Assembly: GCF_003590875.1 (NCBI RefSeq) | Contig: NZ_QYUN01000003.1 | Coordinates: 496,001-560,000, forward strand | Source: Noviherbaspirillum cavernae | GTDB taxonomy: Bacteria; Pseudomonadota; Gammaproteobacteria; Burkholderiales; Burkholderiaceae_D | DNA length: 64,000 nt | Reading direction: 5' to 3' | Shown here: positions 18,951-27,896 of the stretch, piece after piece | How positions within the stretch are numbered: the stretch's first letter is position 1 | Layout of the letters: every line of letters starts with the position of its first letter | The notes under the pieces: model-generated | What the model was told of the DNA's origin: nothing | Databases searched by the model: none | Seen by the model: the letters and a program-made list of their open reading frames with translations, nothing else | Translations under genes and position numbers: made by a program

Positions 18951-19562
18951 ATGCATATCGTCTATATCCACGGCAACGGCCAAACGGCGGAGAGTTTCAA
19001 CTTCATCCGCTCGCAAATCACGCGCTTCCCCGAGATCGTGCTCGAGTACGACAGCACGAACGGTTTCTACAACAATTTTCAGGACATGCTCGTACGGCTG
19101 GACGGTGTGAGGGACATCTTCTTCATCGCGCATTCGCTCGGCGGCATCTATGCGCTGCATCTCGCCAACGCGATCCCGGATCGCGTGCTGGGCGCGGTCA
19201 CCATGAGCACGCCCTACGGCGGCAGCGAAGCGGCGGAAATCGTCAAATACATCCTGCCCTTCAACCAGCTGATCCGCGACATCCAGCCCAAGAGCGCGCC
19301 CATCATGGACGCGAAAAAATTCACCATCCGTCATCCGTGGATCAACATGGTCAGCCTGAAGGGGCAGTCGCCGCTGATGGTCACGCCCAACGACGGCGTG
19401 GTCACATTCGACTCGATGCGGCAGCGCCAGGACATCCGGCTGATCGACGTGGAAAGCAACCACTACGAAATCACCCAGAGCCTGTACGCGGTCGAGATCA
19501 TCCGGCAAGCGCTTGCCGACGTGGAGAATGGCGTTGCGCCGGTGGTGAGTGCGTACGCCTGA
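18951..19562 (+). CDS. Alpha/beta hydrolase (lipase-like)
   Basis: The 203-residue protein has the alpha/beta-hydrolase core: the oxyanion-side motif VYIHGNGQ at the N-terminus, the nucleophile elbow AHSLGG (Ser near residue 63), and a C-terminal histidine in ESNHYEI; the acid is probably in TPNDGVV. It is cytoplasmic, with no signal peptide. The start is fixed by a strong AGGAGGA ribosome site seven bases upstream. A strong terminator lies just before that site, so expression needs a promoter within the last 20 bases or regulated readthrough. Substrate unknown. Confidence 0.87.
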   Translation: MHIVYIHGNGQTAESFNFIRSQITRFPEIVLEYDSTNGFYNNFQDMLVRLDGVRDIFFIAHSLGGIYALHLANAIPDRVLGAVTMSTPYGGSEAAEIVKYILPFNQLIRDIQPKSAPIMDAKKFTIRHPWINMVSLKGQSPLMVTPNDGVVTFDSMRQRQDIRLIDVESNHYEITQSLYAVEIIRQALADVENGVAPVVSAYA

Positions 19563-19583
19563 CGCAGGCAGAAAGAACAGCGC

Positions 19584-21707
19584 CTACGCGCTTGCCGTAT
19601 CCGCAGCGGATTGCGCGGGGAGTGCGGGGTGCGCAGCCCGCGTGCGCAGCATCGCTTCCAGCTCCGCTGCCGGCACAGGTTTGCTCCAGAAATACCCCTG
19701 ATACTCGTCGCAGCCGAGCGCGCGCAGGAATGCCAGCTGCTCCTCCGTCTCGACACCTTCGGCCAGCACCTTCAGCCGCAGGCTGTGCGCGAGCGCGACC
19801 ACCGATCTGACGATGGCGGCATCGTCCGGGTCGGAGCTGATGTCACGCACGAACGAGCGGTCGATCTTGAGCGTGTCGAGCGGGAAGCGCTTCAGGTAGG
19901 CGAGACTGGAATAGCCCGTGCCGAAATCGTCGATGGAGATGTGGATGCCCATGGCGTGCAGATTCGCGAGGATGAGCGCGGCCTCCTCGGCATCCTGCAT
20001 CAGGATGCTCTCGGTGACCTCCAGTTCGAGCGATGCGGCGTCAAGGCCGGCATCGTCCAGCACCTGGGTGATGAATTCCACCAGATGCCGTTGCCTGAAC
20101 TGCACTGCCGACAGGTTCACCGCAACGCGCAGCGGCGGCAGCCCCGCATCCTGCCACTGCCGGTTCTGCTGGCAGGCCGTCATCAGCACCCACGCGCCCA
20201 GCGGGATGATCAATCCCAGCTCTTCCGCCAGCGGGATGAACTCGGCCGGCGAGATCAGGCCCTTCTGCGGATCGTTCCAGCGCACCAGCGCTTCCACCGC
20301 CACCATCGCGCCGGTGCGAATATCCACCTTGGGCTGGTAATGCAGCATGAACTCGTTGCGCTCGATCGCGCTGCGCAGGTTCTTTTCCAGTGCCAGCCGC
20401 GTACGCGCCGCGGTGTTCATTTCGGATGTGAAGAACTGGTAATTGCCGCGCCCCATTTTCTTGGCGTGGTACATCGCCCCGTCCGCATTGACCATCAGCG
20501 CGCGCAGACTCTCCCCGTCATTGGGATAGACACTGATGCCGATGCTCGACGAGATGTGCTGTTCCTGATGCTCGATGGAGAACGGATCCGACAGCGCCGC
20601 GAGGATTTTCTGCGCGACGTGCGCCGCCACTTGCGGGTCGCCGATTTCTTCCAGCAGCACGACGAACTCGTCGCCGCCGATGCGGGCCACGGTATCGAGC
20701 TGGCGCACCGTCGCCGTCAGCCGGGCCGCCATCGCCTGCAACAGCTTGTCGCCGTAGTGGTGGCCCTGCGAGTCATTGATCGTCTTGAAGCGGTCGAGGT
20801 CGAGAAACATCACCGCCACCAGCCTGCCCGAGCGCTGCGCCGATGCGATCGCGTGATTGATGCGGTCTTCCAGCAGGGCGCGGTTCGGCAACCCGGTCAG
20901 ACTGTCGTGCAGCGACAGATGCTGCAGCTTGCTGTTGGCGTCGCGCAGCGACTGCACCAGCCGCGCAGTCTTCGACGCCAGGCGCGAATCGACCACCGAC
21001 AGCAGCAGCGTGACGCCCAGGATGCCGATCGACGCAAGTGCGATGGTGATCGCCAGCCAGTGGCTGTCCACTCCGCCGCGCGCAAGACAGACGCTGTCGC
21101 CCGCAAAATTGGCGGCGGCCATGCCGGTGTAGTGCATGGCGATGATCGCCATGCCCATCACGACGGCGCTGGCCAGCTTCTTCGTCTGCGCCATCGACGA
21201 GCTGTCATCCCGCAGCGTGGACGTGATCCACAGCGCGGCAATGGATGCCGCGATCGCAATCGCGATCGACGCCGCGAACAATGCAGGTTCGTAGCTGATG
21301 GGCGGGGACATCCGCATCGCGTACATCCCCGTGTAATGCATCGCCGCGATGCCCAGACCCATCGCGACGCCGCCGATGCAAAGCCGCCTCCAACCGACCC
21401 TGGGCCGGCTCACCAGATACAGCGCGAACGCCGATACCGCGACGGCGATCACGAGCGACAGCAAGGTGACAACAAGGTCATAACCGATCCGGATCGGCAG
21501 GCGGAAGGCGAGCATGCCGATGAAATGCATGGACCAGATGCCGGCACCCATGGCGCCTGCGCCGCCGATCAGCCAGACGCAGGACGTCCGACCCTGTGAC
21601 GAGACAACGCGTCCGGCGAGATTGAGTGCCGCATACGATGCAAGAATCGCAACAGCGATGGAAAGTATGACAAGCCTGCTGTCGTAAGCACCAACCAGAT
21701 AAGCCAC
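19584..21707 (-). CDS. MHYT-GGDEF-EAL integral membrane cyclic-di-GMP protein
   Basis: The 707-residue protein has an N-terminal MHYT sensor: seven membrane helices with the repeated motifs SMHFIGM, AMHYTGMYAM and AMHYTGMAA, thought to bind a metal and sense gases such as oxygen or NO. A GGDEF domain follows (GGDEF at 344-348, with an RQLD inhibitory site five residues before), then an EAL domain (EALVRW, IDDFGTGYSSL, AEGVE all intact). Both enzymatic activities are possible. It is monocistronic and converges on the alpha/beta hydrolase gene with only 21 bp between stops. Confidence 0.95.
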   Translation of the reverse strand: MAYLVGAYDSRLVILSIAVAILASYAALNLAGRVVSSQGRTSCVWLIGGAGAMGAGIWSMHFIGMLAFRLPIRIGYDLVVTLLSLVIAVAVSAFALYLVSRPRVGWRRLCIGGVAMGLGIAAMHYTGMYAMRMSPPISYEPALFAASIAIAIAASIAALWITSTLRDDSSSMAQTKKLASAVVMGMAIIAMHYTGMAAANFAGDSVCLARGGVDSHWLAITIALASIGILGVTLLLSVVDSRLASKTARLVQSLRDANSKLQHLSLHDSLTGLPNRALLEDRINHAIASAQRSGRLVAVMFLDLDRFKTINDSQGHHYGDKLLQAMAARLTATVRQLDTVARIGGDEFVVLLEEIGDPQVAAHVAQKILAALSDPFSIEHQEQHISSSIGISVYPNDGESLRALMVNADGAMYHAKKMGRGNYQFFTSEMNTAARTRLALEKNLRSAIERNEFMLHYQPKVDIRTGAMVAVEALVRWNDPQKGLISPAEFIPLAEELGLIIPLGAWVLMTACQQNRQWQDAGLPPLRVAVNLSAVQFRQRHLVEFITQVLDDAGLDAASLELEVTESILMQDAEEAALILANLHAMGIHISIDDFGTGYSSLAYLKRFPLDTLKIDRSFVRDISSDPDDAAIVRSVVALAHSLRLKVLAEGVETEEQLAFLRALGCDEYQGYFWSKPVPAAELEAMLRTRAAHPALPAQSAADTASA

Positions 21708-22040
21708 TTCGTGTCCTTGTAAAGCTGCCTGTTACGGCGCAAGGGGATGTAATACCTTATCGTCAGCGCGACGGAAAACTTGAATTTCTCATGGAAGGGA
21801 TTCGGGTCGTGGAGGTCGTTGCTTGCACGACAAGTCGAGACCATCCGATTGCTTGCCGAATGCGTGCGCACGTTAATGAACCGCGCGTCAGGGAGCCGTG
21901 CTTGCGCCATGCCAGGCTTTCCTTCAAGACGGACAGTGCCGTCTGAAAATCGTCCTGTGCCGAATGCTGCGCGGCGAGAAAACTGTGCGCCACATTGGCA
22001 TCCGACGCAATCGGGAATCCAGCCATCGAGCGAGCAATGC

Positions 22041-22068
22041 CGTCATCCCGGCTTTCGTCGGGGTGACG
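22041..22068. repeat. Short dyad repeat of REP type
   Basis: CGTCATCCC and GGGGTGACG pair around a ten-base loop, a dyad common in intergenic repeats of many Proteobacteria. It could also act as a transcription terminator or attenuation signal, but lacks a T-run. Confidence 0.5.
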
Positions 22069-22172
22069 AATCGTTTGCACCGTTGTCATTCACCTTCCGG
22101 ATTTAGATCGCCGTCAGATAGCACGCCATGCACGTGCAATGGACTCCCGTGACTTCGCATATCAAGAAAACA

Positions 22173-22194
22173 AATATATTCTTCTGAATATATT
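22173..22194. promoter_or_regulatory. Perfect palindrome, candidate operator
   Basis: AATATATTC and GAATATATT form a perfect 9-bp inverted repeat around TTCT in an AT-rich stretch. It lies 66 bp upstream of a 17-codon frame and 210 bp upstream of the desulfurase fusion. The symmetry suggests binding of a dimeric regulator; no regulator gene is adjacent. Confidence 0.45.
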
Positions 22195-22260
22195 CGTTCT
22201 CAAAAAAATCTCCGTCCGCTACGATGACTGCACTTCATTCAGTCATTCACAGGGAAAACC

Positions 22261-22314
22261 ATGCAGATCAACAACAAGGGCGACGTGCGCGAGAAGCCGG
22301 CGATCGCCCGTTGA
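22261..22314 (+). CDS. 17-codon open frame, leader peptide or decayed gene start
   Basis: ATG at 22261 is preceded by an AGGGA ribosome site at good spacing, downstream of an AT-rich promoter-like region and palindrome. It encodes MQINNKGDVREKPAIAR and stops at TGA. It may be a regulatory leader peptide for the fusion gene that begins 92 bp later, or the surviving N-terminus of a lost gene. No family is recognised. Confidence 0.3.
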   Translation: MQINNKGDVREKPAIAR

Positions 22315-22406
22315 TGCATTCATTCTCGCCGGGACATTCATCGATGCGCCGGCGAGCTTGTCCCTGATGTTATCTTTCCCATACCGAACCATCCGCATCC
22401 ACTGCC

Positions 22407-24650
22407 ATGAACGCACACCTCGACGAAATCTACCTCGATGCCAATGCCACCACGCCCGTGCTGCCGCAGGCAATTGAAGCCGCAAGCCGCGTGATGCGTG
22501 AAGGCTTCGGCAATCCGAGCAGCACGCACGGCACCGGCCTGCGCGCCAATGCCTTGCTGCAAGACGTGCGCGACCGGGCAACGCGCGTGCTGGGTGCGGA
22601 GCATGGCCGCGTGCTGTTCACCAGCGGCGCGACGGAAGCCATCCAGACCGCCGTGCTGTCCGCACTGTGCGACCTCCGCGAGCGCGGCGAGCATGCCGGA
22701 CGCCTGCTGCTGTACGGCGCGACCGAACACAAGGCGGTACCGGCCAGTCTCGCGCACTGGAACAGCGTGCTGGGACTCGGTTGCCGGATCGAGGCAATCC
22801 CGGTGGACGCGAACGGCCGTCACGACCTGGCCTTCCTGCGCACGCATGCGCCGCACGCGAGCCTGGTCTGCACCATGGCCGCCAACAACGAAACCGGCGT
22901 CATCTCCGATCTGCGCGGCATCGAAGACGCGCTCGCCGCCTGCGCCGTCAAGCCGCTGTGGCTGGTGGACGGCGTGCAGGCTTTGGGCAAGCTCGCGCTG
23001 AACCTGGCGCACACCCGCATCGACTATGCCGCATTCTCCGGCCACAAGCTGTATGCACCCAAAGGCATCGGCCTGCTGTACCTGCGCAACGGCGCGCCGT
23101 ACACGCCCCTTCTGGCTGGCGGCGGTCAGGAATCCGGATTGCGTTCCGGCACCGAAAACATGAGCGGCATCGCCGCGCTGGGCGCGGTGCTGGAGGCGCT
23201 GGAACAGCGCGACGCGTTTCGCGAACATGCGGCGCTGCATGCCTTCCGCGAACAGTTGATCGCGGCATTGCGCGACGCACTGCCGGAGCTGGCGTTCAAT
23301 ACGCCGCTCGACCTCGCCGTGCCGACGACATTGAACTTTTCCGTGCCGGGATTTACTGCCAAGGAATTGCTGGATCTGTTCGACGCCGCCGGCGTGCGCG
23401 TCGGCACCGGCTCGGCCTGCAATTCGAGCAAGGCATCGCCCAGCCACGTGCTGCTGGCGATGGGCATTCCCGCCGCGCGTGCCGCCTCGGCCATACGGCT
23501 ATCCTTCGGTCCGGCCGCGACCTTGCACGACATCGCCGCCGCCTGCGAAAGAATCAGAGCCTGCGGTGCAGCCCTGCGGCGCAGCTGCCGGCTGCCATCC
23601 GCCAATGCAGACACAGCGCCGCAACACGGTCTCACGCAACTCGTCGCCGACCAGGCCTGCACCTGGTTGCTGGCCGATGCGGCCAGCCGCAGCTGCGTGA
23701 TCATCGATCCCGTGCCGCAGCTATCGGCGCGTCTGGAAGCCTATGTGCGCTGCCAGAACCATCGCGTGCTGGCCATACTCGATACCCGCGCTCATGCGCC
23801 GCATGAATCGGCCCGCGCCGCCCTTGCCGCGACATTGGCCGATTGCATGGCCGCAGGCAACGTTGATGCGTTCGGCTGGCCCGCAGGACATCGCACGGTA
23901 ACGCTCGCGGACGGCGAGCGGGCCGAGGCGCTGACGCTGGGCGGCATTGTGCTGGCCCGCACGACGCTGCCCGGTCACGCGGCGGACAGCCTTGCCTACC
24001 TGGCGGGTACGCCCGATGCAGACGAAAGGCTACCGGCCGATGCAGTGCGTTACGCCTTTACCGGCGATGCGATCCTGCACGGCGCACCGGAGCGTGCAGG
24101 CGCTGTGCACGCCGCATTGCACAAGCTGACCGCCACCATCGGCGACGACAGCCTGCTCTGTCCCGCGCATGATGTCCACAACCGTTTCGTCACCACCCTC
24201 GCCGCCGAGCGCGACGCCCACTCGCCGCATGCTCGAACGCCGCAGTCCGGCGACACCTTGATCACCGACAAGACCGATGCCGGCAGCGAACAGTCGAACG
24301 AGCCGATCCATGACGCACCCCCCGACCGCCGCAGCAGCATCAACATCGCACCGGACGCCCTGCGCGGCTTTCTGCGCGAACAACCGGATGCGCTGCTGGT
24401 CGATGTGCGCGAAGCCTGCGAACACAGCTTCTCCGATCTGCCCGTGGTCGATACCCGCATTCTCAACATCCCCTTGAGCCGCTTTGCGGAAGGGGTCGGC
24501 CAATGGCTGGGCGGCAGCGAACAGCGTCCGCTGGTCTTCTTCTGCCGCAGCGGCAATCGCGGCATGGCCGCCGCCACATCCCTGCGACGGCTGGGTTATG
24601 CCAAGGCGTGGAATCTCGCCGGCGGCGTCGCGCTGAAGGCGACGGCATAG
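22407..24650 (+). CDS. Cysteine desulfurase / metallo-beta-lactamase-like / rhodanese fusion
   Basis: This 747-residue protein joins three sulfur-chemistry modules. Residues 1-395 are a class V aminotransferase-fold cysteine desulfurase, with the PLP lysine K214 in SGHK and the persulfide-carrying cysteine C338 in GTGSACNSS. Residues about 408-605 resemble the persulfide-dioxygenase branch of the metallo-beta-lactamase fold, but the first metal motif is damaged: where HxHxDH is expected the sequence reads RAHAPH (461-466). Later ligands H524, D554 and H588 are kept. Residues about 645-747 are a rhodanese domain with active C713 in CRSGNR. Sulfur passing from C338 to C713 is an inference. No ribosome site is evident at the ATG. 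Confidence 0.9.
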   Translation: MNAHLDEIYLDANATTPVLPQAIEAASRVMREGFGNPSSTHGTGLRANALLQDVRDRATRVLGAEHGRVLFTSGATEAIQTAVLSALCDLRERGEHAGRLLLYGATEHKAVPASLAHWNSVLGLGCRIEAIPVDANGRHDLAFLRTHAPHASLVCTMAANNETGVISDLRGIEDALAACAVKPLWLVDGVQALGKLALNLAHTRIDYAAFSGHKLYAPKGIGLLYLRNGAPYTPLLAGGGQESGLRSGTENMSGIAALGAVLEALEQRDAFREHAALHAFREQLIAALRDALPELAFNTPLDLAVPTTLNFSVPGFTAKELLDLFDAAGVRVGTGSACNSSKASPSHVLLAMGIPAARAASAIRLSFGPAATLHDIAAACERIRACGAALRRSCRLPSANADTAPQHGLTQLVADQACTWLLADAASRSCVIIDPVPQLSARLEAYVRCQNHRVLAILDTRAHAPHESARAALAATLADCMAAGNVDAFGWPAGHRTVTLADGERAEALTLGGIVLARTTLPGHAADSLAYLAGTPDADERLPADAVRYAFTGDAILHGAPERAGAVHAALHKLTATIGDDSLLCPAHDVHNRFVTTLAAERDAHSPHARTPQSGDTLITDKTDAGSEQSNEPIHDAPPDRRSSINIAPDALRGFLREQPDALLVDVREACEHSFSDLPVVDTRILNIPLSRFAEGVGQWLGGSEQRPLVFFCRSGNRGMAAATSLRRLGYAKAWNLAGGVALKATA

Positions 24651-24727
24651 CGGGTGCGGCTCATGCGGCCAACTGCAGCCTGAGCCAATCGCAGGCATAT
24701 TTCGTGATTACGGCACGCAGTTGATTG

Positions 24728-24753
24728 TCATTCCGAGCGCAGCGAAGAATCTC
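24728..24753. repeat. Intergenic sequence of the CATTCCGAGCGCAGCGA type
   Basis: The stretch containing CATTCCGAGCGCAGCGA is of a type found repeatedly between genes of many bacteria. It sits between the fusion gene and the cysteine synthase remnant and probably marks past rearrangement. Only one copy is visible here. Confidence 0.3.
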
Positions 24754-24780
24754 GATCGCATCCGCCACACGCACGAACCG

Positions 24781-24966
24781 TCAGGCCTGTCGCCTGCCAA
24801 TGGCAAGCGCCCACTGCTGCCCGCCTTCGGACGCAAACGCCTTGATCCGCGCCATGACGGCATCGATATCAATGCCGTTCGCGCGCAAGCAGTCGCGCTT
24901 GTAATAACGGTGCAGATAGCGCTCGCCGCCATCGCACAGGATGCCGACGATGGAACCTTCCTCGCC
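24781..24966 (-). pseudogene. C-terminal remnant of a PLP-dependent cysteine synthase
   Basis: On the minus strand, ending at TGA (24781-24783), about 61 codons read FGEEGSIVGILCDGGERYL followed by HRYYKRDCLRANG. This matches the C-terminal segment of cysteine synthase (CysK/CysM) family proteins, where GSIV-(hydrophobic)-CD-GERYL is conserved. Upstream of about 24966 the similarity stops and a terminator of the adjacent unknown gene begins. No start codon or N-terminal domain (PLP lysine, substrate loops) is present, so the fragment is inactive. The breakpoint shows that the neighbouring lower-GC segment replaced or truncated the gene. It fits a former sulfur-metabolism locus with the desulfurase fusion next door. 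Confidence 0.72.
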
Positions 24967-24978
24967 GAATTTGAGCGT

Positions 24979-25009
24979 AAAAAGCCGCCGACCAGGCGCG
25001 GTCGGCGGC
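24979..25009 (-). terminator. Intrinsic terminator of the 435-residue unknown gene
   Basis: GCCGCCGACC and GGTCGGCGGC form a perfect 10-bp stem with a six-base loop. Read on the minus strand it is followed by five T. It lies 47 bp after the stop of the unknown gene at 25056 and directly before the cysteine synthase remnant. Confidence 0.85.
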
Positions 25010-25055
25010 GTATCGCGGCAGGACTATTGTTGCCCCGTGTTTGCCCGTAAGCGCT

Positions 25056-26363
25056 CTATGCGGTCTCGATTGAAGCGTCAGGCTGATCTTGCGCTTGCAA
25101 ACGGGCTTCGTGTTGCTCCCTGGCCAACCTTGCCCGCTCCTCTTTTGCCGCCTTTGTGGCTAGTTGCTTCGCGTTCAGCGGCTTTGTCTTCTTCACAGGC
25201 GCACTTGAGCCGGATGCTGCATGTTCTTTCGCAGTCGTCTTCGGTTTTGCTTCTTCATGCCCCCACGGAATATTGATCGTGACCTTGTTGTCCTTATCCA
25301 TGGCCTTGATGAACAGGCCTTTCACGCCAATCTTCTCGGACGATGCGGGATCGCCCACATGCGTCGGCAACACGCCCTCGTGTCCAAAGAATTCCGGCAA
25401 GCGTCGCAAAATTTCTTCCTCGCCGGCACGATATTGAGCGTAGTGCAAACCTTTCTCGCTGAAGAAAGCATCCTTTTCCTTGTTCGTCTTCTTGCCCTCA
25501 AGGACAGATTTGAAGACATCCGGATATCGATTGCAAAGGCTTTTGGCCTGTTGCTTCAACTTGCCCATGTAGTCGCCATCCAGCCTAGGAATGTCAGGTG
25601 CGTCGCCCTTCGGACCTTGAATCAGCGTTTTTCCAAGGTCTGCAATGTCATCGGTCGTGACCCCAAGCTTTGCGTAAATTTCGCTCAATGTGACTGTCTT
25701 GATCTTCAGCTCATCCGCCTTTTCCCTGGCAGCTGCATAGTACGTTTTGGCCATGTCTGCAGGGATCTGATTGTGCTCAGCATGCAGATCGGCCAGGATC
25801 AGGACCGGCTCGATGATCCCGGTCGTTTCGCCGAGCGCCTTGAATGCCTTCATGCTGTTGACTCCGCTGTCCGAAATTTGCGCGGCATCCTGAAAGCCCC
25901 AGAACATCGGCATGGCACCCTTTCCATTACGGACGATGGCAGCAAGGGCCTCATCTGTCGTCGCCGATTTCGTCATGCCTCGAAAGAGTTCGGATTTTCT
26001 GAGCGTACGCTTCAACTCCTGCACAGGCGTCAGCGGGAACTGCGCCTTCAGTTCCGCAACCGAGATGTTCTGATTGATCCCCGACAGTGATGCTCGCCGT
26101 CCAGGAGACGCCACCGCGAGTGCCTCGCCTGGCACTGCCGCCAGCGAGGCCGACGAACCGCGTCGGGTCGGCACATACGCCTCCATCAATGCGCGACGCG
26201 CCGTACTTCCAGAAGAATGCAGTGCCGGAAGTGCAGCCGACGTCGGAGGTGCAGCAACCACGACACGAGGCGACGGCGATGCAACGACCACATGTGGTTC
26301 TTGATTCGTCGTCGGCAAGCATGGAACACAACTGGTCACAAGATCTTTCATGGCTCTAAACAT
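25056..26363 (-). CDS. 435-residue protein of unknown function, effector-like
   Basis: I do not recognise the family. The first 95 residues are rich in Ser, Pro, Ala and Val and look disordered, as in many secreted effectors. A folded core (about 105-350) includes the strand-loop PVLILADLHAEHNQ and the helix TYYAAAREKADELKIK; this hints at a Rossmann- or HUP-like alpha/beta enzyme, but I cannot assign it. The last 60 residues are Lys/Ala-rich. ATG at 26363 has an AAGGAGA site eight bases upstream; TTG two codons earlier is less likely. GC content appears lower than that of neighbouring genes. It has its own terminator and lies next to a truncated cysteine synthase, which suggests acquisition by transfer. 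Confidence 0.7.
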   Translation of the reverse strand: MFRAMKDLVTSCVPCLPTTNQEPHVVVASPSPRVVVAAPPTSAALPALHSSGSTARRALMEAYVPTRRGSSASLAAVPGEALAVASPGRRASLSGINQNISVAELKAQFPLTPVQELKRTLRKSELFRGMTKSATTDEALAAIVRNGKGAMPMFWGFQDAAQISDSGVNSMKAFKALGETTGIIEPVLILADLHAEHNQIPADMAKTYYAAAREKADELKIKTVTLSEIYAKLGVTTDDIADLGKTLIQGPKGDAPDIPRLDGDYMGKLKQQAKSLCNRYPDVFKSVLEGKKTNKEKDAFFSEKGLHYAQYRAGEEEILRRLPEFFGHEGVLPTHVGDPASSEKIGVKGLFIKAMDKDNKVTINIPWGHEEAKPKTTAKEHAASGSSAPVKKTKPLNAKQLATKAAKEERARLAREQHEARLQAQDQPDASIETA

Positions 26364-27228
26364 GAGCAAATTCTCCTTAACAATAATTGATTGAGCCCTT
26401 CACCGATTCGGCAAAGAAGCGATGTGTCACGCACCAGCCTCTTCGATCCGCAAATGCAGCGGTTCGAACTTGTTCAGCAGTAACGGCTATATGTGGCGCG
26501 GAGAGGGGAAGAGTTTTTAGAATAATTTTGCATTTGCAACATCGTTTTTTGAATGCAAATCGCGCTTGCCGCGTCGAGTGTTTCGTGCTGCTTCGCACTG
26601 AAAACAGCTCGTCGAAATCGTGCACAGGCATGAACGAATCAGCACACCAATCCGCGCACTTGTTCCGCATCCCATGGTCAAACTCGACACGACATGTCGG
26701 ATCGACATGCAGAGGTCGTCATGGAAAAACATCCAGTCTTGCCATCAGCGTCGTTCGGCGCGCAGCAGGCATTCAAACGCATTCCACCCGAGTCGCCAGC
26801 AGCTGACCGGAGAGCCGGTCGCATGGACGACATCACGAGAAGTGATATATCTCGCTGTATCAACATCTGGGCGCGCTTCTATCGTCACAAGGATGAACGC
26901 AGGGACATGCGCCATGCATGGCCGTCGCCTGTGTCGCAGCCAGACAACGAATGATCGGCTCGTGACCCTGTCGGTGTTAACGTGACGCGACACTTTCGTT
27001 GCGAATCCGCCAGGATTGAATTCGGGTACTTCACTTTCATTGCAATTTTGCAAATACTGCCTATGGTCATCTTGAAATTCGCTTGCGCATAAGAGAAGTA
27101 CGCCTGACAAATTGAAGTGATGCGGTACCGTGCAGGCAACGGCCAGGCTCCCTGCCATATATATGGGATTGCACCGACGGTTGCCGAAGGGTCTAATTTC
27201 CGCACACACAAAATGCCGGGAGGGAGAC
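26364..27228. other. Low-GC gap with no convincing gene
   Basis: This 865-bp stretch contains several short overlapping frames, the most gene-like being an 86-codon plus-strand frame at 26694-26954. None has a good ribosome site or recognisable protein. The first 100 bases should hold the promoter of the 435-residue unknown gene. The lower GC continues from that gene, so the gap may belong to the same transferred segment. Confidence 0.45.
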
Positions 27229-27474
27229 ATGACAACCACCTATACAAACGACGGCGCACGGGACGGCTTGTGGTTTTCGATCGAGATCGAGAAGGACGAG
27301 TTTCTGGCCTTCATATCGACCGAAGCACTGGCCGCTCACTTCAGGACTCCGAAAAAGCGCAGTGACGCGATCGCCGCGTACAAGGAAAATCAAAACATCA
27401 TTGACGCGGTAGCACGCCACAAATTCCTCAACGGCTTTCCGCGGCCGATCAAGCTGGGCGCCGCCGATTTTTGA
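27229..27474 (+). CDS. DUF1488 family protein
   Basis: The 81-residue protein matches the DUF1488 pattern: a short beta-rich N-terminus (LWFSIEIEKDEFLAFISTEAL), a helical middle, and the conserved ending AADF. These proteins are small, cytoplasmic and of unknown function. The start is set by GGGAGGGAG about six bases upstream of ATG. It stands alone; a weak GC hairpin (27483-27506) follows, not clearly a terminator. Confidence in the gene is good, in any role none. Confidence 0.78.
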   Translation: MTTTYTNDGARDGLWFSIEIEKDEFLAFISTEALAAHFRTPKKRSDAIAAYKENQNIIDAVARHKFLNGFPRPIKLGAADF

Positions 27475-27896
27475 CAGGACAGGCGGGGTGTGAAAACGCC
27501 GCCCGTTTTCAAGCGGACTGCCTGCTGCAAGGCATCCGGTTTCAGCAACACGATTACCGTTCCAGTGGTTCGCTCTGAGGGAACGGCATGCGAATGGCGA
27601 TGCGGTTCCGGCGGCGCGAACCCGCATCAGACGCATGTCATTTTTCCATTGGCAGTCACCAGGATTCGCCGGCATCGCCGGCTGTCGCAGATATGGCGGT
27701 CCGCACGTGCTGTCGTTGTTTCACGCGGCTGCATGTATATGCCAGCATCAAGAGCGCTTGACCAATGCCTCTGGCCTTGCGAGCGGCGCGAGTACACACG
27801 CAGTCTTGAATCTCGCGATTCAATCCTTTTTTCGCGGCGCGGCGGATCACGGTTCCCGCGCATGGGACGCTTTATCTAATAATGGGGAAAGCAAAC
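27475..27896. other. Intergenic stretch before the chemoreceptor
   Basis: No gene is supported here. Frames in this region are short and lack ribosome sites. The chemoreceptor promoter is expected within it, but no well-spaced -35/-10 or flagellar sigma-28 box was found by eye. Confidence 0.4.

Larger units (their letters stand above)
21708..22406. other. Intergenic region with repeats and regulatory signals
   Basis: This 700-bp gap holds no convincing gene apart from a 17-codon frame listed separately. It contains a dyad repeat at 22041-22068 and a perfect palindrome at 22173-22194. A sequence related to common GGGAATCCAGC-type repeats lies near 22012-22024. Open frames such as that on the minus strand from 22089 translate repeat sequence and are not credible genes. 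Confidence 0.5.

Noticed and set aside
19611..21599. Long 662-codon plus-strand frame
   Set aside because: It is antisense to the MHYT-GGDEF-EAL gene, has extreme His/Arg composition and no recognisable domain; it results from high GC third-position bias.
26694..26954. 86-codon plus-strand frame as a gene
   Set aside because: No good ribosome site and no recognised composition; overlaps other chance frames in the same low-GC gap.
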